From Tenacibaculum sp. SG-28 (GTDB lineage Bacteria > Bacteroidota > Bacteroidia > Flavobacteriales > Flavobacteriaceae): DNA of 64,000 bases. The notes beneath the pieces were generated by a model. It was not told the origin of the DNA. It did not search any database and saw only the letters and a list, made by a program, of their open reading frames with translations. How positions within the stretch are numbered: the first letter of the stretch is position 1; every line of letters starts with the position of its first letter. A program made the translations under genes and the position numbers. Of the stretch, positions 60,507 to 64,000 are shown piece after piece. The stretch covers positions 15,386-79,385 of the forward strand of contig NZ_MQVY01000003.1 of the NCBI RefSeq assembly GCF_002954385.1, written 5' to 3'.

Positions 60507-62228
60507 TTATCCATTCATAGAAATTAAAAACTCCTCGTTATTGATAGAGGTTTTAATTCTTTGTTGAATAAATTCCATTGCCTCAATAGGATTCATATCT
60601 GCTAAATACTTTCGCAATACCCACATGCGCTGCACACTTTTCTCATCCAATAAAAGATCATCACGACGCGTACTTGATTTAATCAAATCAATAGCTGGGT
60701 ATATTCTGCGATTAGAAATATTGCGGTCTAATTGCAACTCCATGTTACCGGTACCTTTAAACTCCTCAAAAATAACCTCATCCATTTTAGACCCTGTCTC
60801 TGTTAAAGCTGTTGCGATTATCGTTAATGACCCTCCATTTTCGATATTTCTTGCCGCTCCAAAGAAACGTTTTGGTTTGTGTAATGCATTGGCATCTATA
60901 CCACCAGACAAAATTTTACCAGAGGCAGGTGCTACAGTATTGTATGCTCTTGCTAAACGAGTAATAGAATCTAAAAGAATTACCACATCGTGCCCACATT
61001 CTACTAATCGCTTTGCTTTTTCTAATACGATATTCGCAACGCGTACATGTTTGTCGGCTGGCTCGTCAAAAGTAGAAGCAACCACTTCTCCTCGCACACT
61101 TCGTTGCATGTCGGTAACTTCTTCAGGACGTTCGTCAATTAGCAGTACTATTTGATACACCTCAGGGTGATTCGCTGCAATCGCTCGTGCCACATCTTTT
61201 AACAACATAGTTTTACCAGTTTTTGGCTGCGCTACAATCATACCTCGTTGCCCTTTACCAATTGGTGAGAACAAATCGATAATTCGTGTAGAAAGAGAAC
61301 TACCTTGTTGTGCTAGATTAAACTTTTCATCGGCAAATAAAGGCGTTAAATGTTCAAAAGAGACTCTATCGCGCACGATATTTGGATTTAAGCCATTAAT
61401 CTTAGATACTCTAATCAAAGGAAAATATTTCTCTCCTTCTTTTGGTGGTCGTACATTACCTCTAACAGTATCTCCAGTTTTTAAACCAAAAAGTTTGATT
61501 TGAGATTGCGATACATAAATATCGTCAGGAGAAGAAAGATAGTTATAATCGGAAGATCGTAAAAAACCATAGCCGTCGGGCATCATTTCTAACACTCCCT
61601 CACTTTCAATTATTCCATCAAATTCAAAGTCTGGATCGCGATACTTGTTACCAGCTTTGTGATTTGCTTTGTTTTTGTTTTGATTGTGTTTGTTTTTATT
61701 GTGGTTATTATTTTGATTATTTCGCTGCTGTTTGTGATTGTGTTGCTTTTTATCGTCCGAAGATGTTTTTTTAGAATCATCAATGCGCTGGGCCTTACCT
61801 TTACTTTGTTCTTTACCAGGAATCGTATTCGCAGTTTTTGCTGGACTATTTTTTTCGGTGGCTTCTTTTGGTTTTCCGGACACCTCTTTACTGTTGTTCT
61901 TTGCTAATTCTGATGATTTGTCTGCGGTATCTTGTACTGGAAACTTTTCTTTATTAGAAGGTGTGGGTGCAACCTTTTTGTTTGAAGATTCCTTACTTGT
62001 TGCAGAATTTGGTGTATTCTCACCAATTCTTCTTCTCTTTGGTCTTTCTTTTGTTACTTTTTTCTCAACTGGCTTTTCCTCTTTGTTGGTCGCCTCAGCC
62101 TGAGCATCTAATATTTTATAAACTAAATCTAATTTTTTTATCTGACTAATTTTCTTTAGCCCAATATTTTTAGCAATTACTTGCAAATCAGTAAGTTTTT
62201 TAGCTTTTAATTCCGAAATTTCGAACAT
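60507..62228 (-). CDS. rho: Transcription termination factor Rho
   Basis: A 573-residue hexameric RNA helicase that ends transcription. The N-terminal Rho_N domain (about 1-45) is followed by a disordered insert (about 50-195) rich in Lys, Asn, Gln and His ([19 protein letters not shown]), typical of Bacteroidota and known in this group as a possible phase-separating region. The RNA-binding domain ([20 protein letters not shown]) and ATPase ([36 protein letters not shown]; the Q/R loop and the C-terminal secondary RNA site) follow. It stands alone, convergent with the cyclo-ligase gene. Confidence 0.97.
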   Translation of the reverse strand: MFEISELKAKKLTDLQVIAKNIGLKKISQIKKLDLVYKILDAQAEATNKEEKPVEKKVTKERPKRRRIGENTPNSATSKESSNKKVAPTPSNKEKFPVQDTADKSSELAKNNSKEVSGKPKEATEKNSPAKTANTIPGKEQSKGKAQRIDDSKKTSSDDKKQHNHKQQRNNQNNNHNKNKHNQNKNKANHKAGNKYRDPDFEFDGIIESEGVLEMMPDGYGFLRSSDYNYLSSPDDIYVSQSQIKLFGLKTGDTVRGNVRPPKEGEKYFPLIRVSKINGLNPNIVRDRVSFEHLTPLFADEKFNLAQQGSSLSTRIIDLFSPIGKGQRGMIVAQPKTGKTMLLKDVARAIAANHPEVYQIVLLIDERPEEVTDMQRSVRGEVVASTFDEPADKHVRVANIVLEKAKRLVECGHDVVILLDSITRLARAYNTVAPASGKILSGGIDANALHKPKRFFGAARNIENGGSLTIIATALTETGSKMDEVIFEEFKGTGNMELQLDRNISNRRIYPAIDLIKSSTRRDDLLLDEKSVQRMWVLRKYLADMNPIEAMEFIQQRIKTSINNEEFLISMNG

Positions 62229-62395
62229 TAGTAAATTATATTAAGTTAAAAGTTTCTTTCGTAGAAAGAATTTAATTATATAGTTATGATTGCTGTGTTA
62301 TAGGAAGTATATAACAATTATTGTGCGGTTTATAGTGCAACAAATATATGCAAATAATTTTACTTCTTAATATTTCTTTTTAAAAAAAGAAGTGC

Positions 62396-62403
62396 TACTT
62401 TTG
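62396..62403 (+). promoter_or_regulatory. DUF4293 gene promoter -7 element
   Basis: TACTTTTG matches TAnnTTTG, 18 bp before the ATG at 62422. Confidence 0.55.
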
Positions 62404-62421
62404 CGAGACAATTTTTGAAAA

Positions 62422-62859
62422 ATGATACAGAGAATACAATCCGTATATCTTTTCCTAGCTTTTTTGCTAGCCAGTGTTTTGGTGTTGTTTGTTAACTTAT
62501 GGAAACAATCAAATGGTGAAACGGTTGTGTATGCACTTGATTTATTAGCAGAAAATTCTATTTTATCTAAATGTGTACCGGTATTATTTTTCATATCTGC
62601 ATTACTGTCTCTTATTACCATATTTCTTTACAAGAATAGACAGTTACAATTTGTATTGTGCAGAATTAATATTTTGACTAACTTTTTTTTATTAGGAATA
62701 TTGCTATATGTCTCACTAAAATTATCTGGAGAAACTGCGGTTTCAGAGAAAGGTATTGGGATGTTCATACCTATTATTGTTATTTTGCTTTTAGTTTTGG
62801 CAAATAAAGCCATTAAAAAGGATGAAGATCTTGTAAAATCTGTGGATAGATTACGATAA
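62422..62859 (+). CDS. DUF4293 family membrane protein
   Basis: A 145-residue protein with four membrane helices (about 6-26, 52-70, 80-100 and 112-128) and the N-terminal MIQRIQSVYLFLA typical of DUF4293, a Bacteroidota family of unknown function usually next to rho. It diverges from rho across about 190 bp. A strong terminator follows. Confidence 0.85.
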   Translation: MIQRIQSVYLFLAFLLASVLVLFVNLWKQSNGETVVYALDLLAENSILSKCVPVLFFISALLSLITIFLYKNRQLQFVLCRINILTNFFLLGILLYVSLKLSGETAVSEKGIGMFIPIIVILLLVLANKAIKKDEDLVKSVDRLR

Positions 62860-62889
62860 ACCTATAATCTTAGTATATTTAGTGCACCT

Positions 62890-62918
62890 AAAAACCGAGA
62901 AAATATTCTCGGTTTTTT
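62890..62918 (+). terminator. Terminator after the DUF4293 gene
   Basis: AAAAACCGAGAA pairs with TTCTCGGTTTTT around AATA, ending in six Ts, 31 bp after the stop. Confidence 0.9.
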
Positions 62919-63071
62919 ATGCTTTAAAAACGCAATACTCCATAATTATAATAAGCAGAAGTATGCCAATAAAAATTTATATTGTACATTTAGATTTATA
63001 AAGCTAATAAATATAAAAACATCTAACTACTGGAATTCAATAACTTAATTCATTTAAAATGACACTAACCT

Positions 63072-63108
63072 AGGGTTAACCCTTAGTTGTCTAGTAAAAA
63101 CCCTTAGT
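63072..63108 (+). promoter_or_regulatory. Direct repeats 21 bp apart plus palindrome, candidate regulator sites
   Basis: AACCCTTAGT occurs at 63078-63087 and again at 63099-63108, exactly two helical turns apart. The first copy overlaps the perfect palindrome AGGGTTAACCCT (63072-63083). Their centres are about 84 and 63 bp before the predicted transcription start, where an activator would bind. Confidence 0.5.
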
Positions 63109-63130
63109 AAAGGTCTAGGGGCATTGAGTA

Positions 63131-63161
63131 TTGCACAGTATGTAGTTGTCTTATACATTTG
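63131..63161 (+). promoter_or_regulatory. Response regulator promoter
   Basis: TTG (63131-63133) is followed by 20 bp and TACATTTG (63154-63161), a full match to the Bacteroidota promoter. It shows that the start is the ATG at 63179, not the earlier TTG at 63146. Confidence 0.75.
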
Positions 63162-63178
63162 TAAACGTAAACGATATA

Positions 63179-63832
63179 ATGAGTTACAAGATTAAAGTTC
63201 ATATAGCCGACGACCACAAAATTTTAATAGAAGGCGTGATGGCTCTTTTAAATACTGAAAAAGACATTGAAGTTGAGGGATATTCCTTAACTGGTAAAGA
63301 ACTCGTAAACTGGGCGAGTAATCACACTGCAGATGTTTTAATATTGGATATTAACATGCCAGAAATGGATGGGATTGATGTACTCCGTGTCTTTAAAAAA
63401 CGGGATATCAAAATCAAAACTATAATTCTCTCCAGCTTGGCAGATCCAAAATTAGTACAAGAATTAATATCCTTAGGAGCCTGTGGTTTTTTAGAAAAAA
63501 GTTGTGCTAGCGATCATATCGTAGCCGCCGTTACATCGGTGCACAAGGGCATTCAGTATTTTAACGATGATATCAAGAGTAAACTTTTCAATTTATATGT
63601 AGAGAACTCAAAAGTGGATACCAATAAAGAAGAGTCCCATAAACAACTCACAGAGAGAGAAATTGAAGTTTTAAAATTAATAGCAAAAGAAAAGAGCTCC
63701 CTGGAGATAGCAGATATCTTAATGATAAGCCTAAAAACAGTAGAGTCGTATCGGCGAAATTTATACAAAAAATTAAAAGTAAAAAATGTAGTAGGTTTAG
63801 CGATGTACGCAGTAAGGAATAAAATAGTATAA
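63179..63832 (+). CDS. NarL/FixJ-type response regulator
   Basis: A 217-residue two-component regulator. The receiver domain (about 3-120) has the acidic pair in IADDHK, phospho-Asp in VLILDINMPEMDG (about residue 56) and the switch residues ILSS and the Lys in FLEKSC. The C-terminal LuxR-type helix-turn-helix (about 150-212) has LTEREIEVLKLIAKEKSSLE and SLKTVESYRRNLYKKLKVK. No histidine kinase is visible within the window; it may lie downstream or be unlinked. Repeats before its promoter suggest autoregulation. Confidence 0.92.
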   Translation: MSYKIKVHIADDHKILIEGVMALLNTEKDIEVEGYSLTGKELVNWASNHTADVLILDINMPEMDGIDVLRVFKKRDIKIKTIILSSLADPKLVQELISLGACGFLEKSCASDHIVAAVTSVHKGIQYFNDDIKSKLFNLYVENSKVDTNKEESHKQLTEREIEVLKLIAKEKSSLEIADILMISLKTVESYRRNLYKKLKVKNVVGLAMYAVRNKIV

Positions 63833-64000
63833 TCCTTTCATTTAATTTTCTTTACAAGAGAAAATGCTCCTTCCTCAACTTTGAAATTCCTAACGAAATA
63901 CGTCGCTCCTATCTACATTACTTAAATAATTACGGCGATGTACATTGTTATTGCAATAACAAAGTTTAGAGAAATACCTTCGTGTTGTTTTCTTGATCCC
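63833..64000. other. 168-bp window end, no gene found, 18-bp palindrome
   Basis: No reading frame recognised. It contains a perfect 18-bp palindrome, TTGTTATTGCAATAACAA (63945-63962), which could be an operator for the next gene or a weak terminator. Confidence 0.45.

Larger units (their letters stand above)
62860..63178. other. 319-bp intergenic region with regulatory repeats before the response regulator
   Basis: No gene. From left to right it holds the DUF4293 terminator, an AT-rich stretch, the repeat cluster at 63072-63108 and the response regulator promoter. Confidence 0.6.

Noticed and set aside
61659..62149. Hydrophobic plus-strand frames opposite rho, 62 to 121 codons
   Set aside because: They are the complement of the Lys/Asn-rich Rho insert, which reads as Phe/Val/Leu-rich on the other strand.
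63146..63178. TTG at 63146 as the response regulator start
   Set aside because: It lies upstream of and through the -7 element; the ATG at 63179 begins the receiver domain normally.

Overview
The window reads as a chromosomal segment of a low-GC Flavobacteriaceae bacterium (phylum Bacteroidota); I cannot fix the genus. Supporting signs are the gene order tRNA cluster-tuf-tRNA-Trp-secE-nusG-rplKAJL-rpoBC, promoters of the TAnnTTTG type, an almost complete lack of Shine-Dalgarno sites except a strong one before rpsU, a Rho with a long Asn/Lys-rich insert, a fused E1 alpha/beta dehydrogenase, and families typical of the group (DUF3467, DUF4230, DUF4293, a DUF6952-like protein, TPR-LuxR regulators).

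Layout. 1-1460: tyrosine recombinase and a divergent small zinc-finger protein. 1461-15002 (minus): DUF3467, rpoC, rpoB, rplL/J/A/K, nusG, secE, tRNA-Trp, tuf, and tRNAs Thr, Gly, Tyr, Thr. 15091-16602 (minus): raiA/hpf, xerC-type recombinase, rpsU. 16867-22759 (minus): acyl-CoA dehydrogenase, HhH protein, Na+/alanine symporter, RmlD-like reductase, K+ channel, PspC-like protein. 22938-35127 (plus): uvrA, LOG-family protein, M1-peptidase-like protein with a beta-barrel-like C-terminus, E1 alpha/beta, nitroreductase, sodium:solute symporter, a 54-residue basic protein. 35432-40496: peroxide defence (peroxiredoxin, thioredoxin, DUF6952-like; divergent katG), then a sigma-54 response regulator. 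40778-49180: NatAB-like ABC exporter and a divergent MarR-fadN-fadA-fadE beta-oxidation operon. 49406-52885: rhomboid protease, Lrp regulator, divergent histidine decarboxylase, trxB. 53082-58799: tRNA-Pro, TPR-LuxR regulator, TonB-dependent receptor and beta-propeller phytase, a probable phytate/phosphate scavenging locus. 58923-64000: DUF4230, YjbR, 5-formyl-THF cyclo-ligase, rho, DUF4293, NarL-type response regulator.

Reading frames are broken at 14 places in 11 genes, including the essential rpoC. Thirteen are repaired by adding one base to a homopolymer or short run, which points to homopolymer-length sequencing errors rather than gene decay. I annotate these genes as single CDSs over the repaired span and give each break.

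The most interesting regulatory structures are: a perfect 23-bp inverted repeat holding two TATGC-N2-GCATA dyads before the marR-fad operon; four tandem 7+4 bp repeats before the TonB receptor/phytase operon that look like a PHO box; paired direct repeats 21 bp apart plus a palindrome before the last response regulator; three consecutive hairpins in the rpoB leader; and the strong Shine-Dalgarno of rpsU. No CRISPR array, insertion sequence, prophage or rRNA gene was seen.
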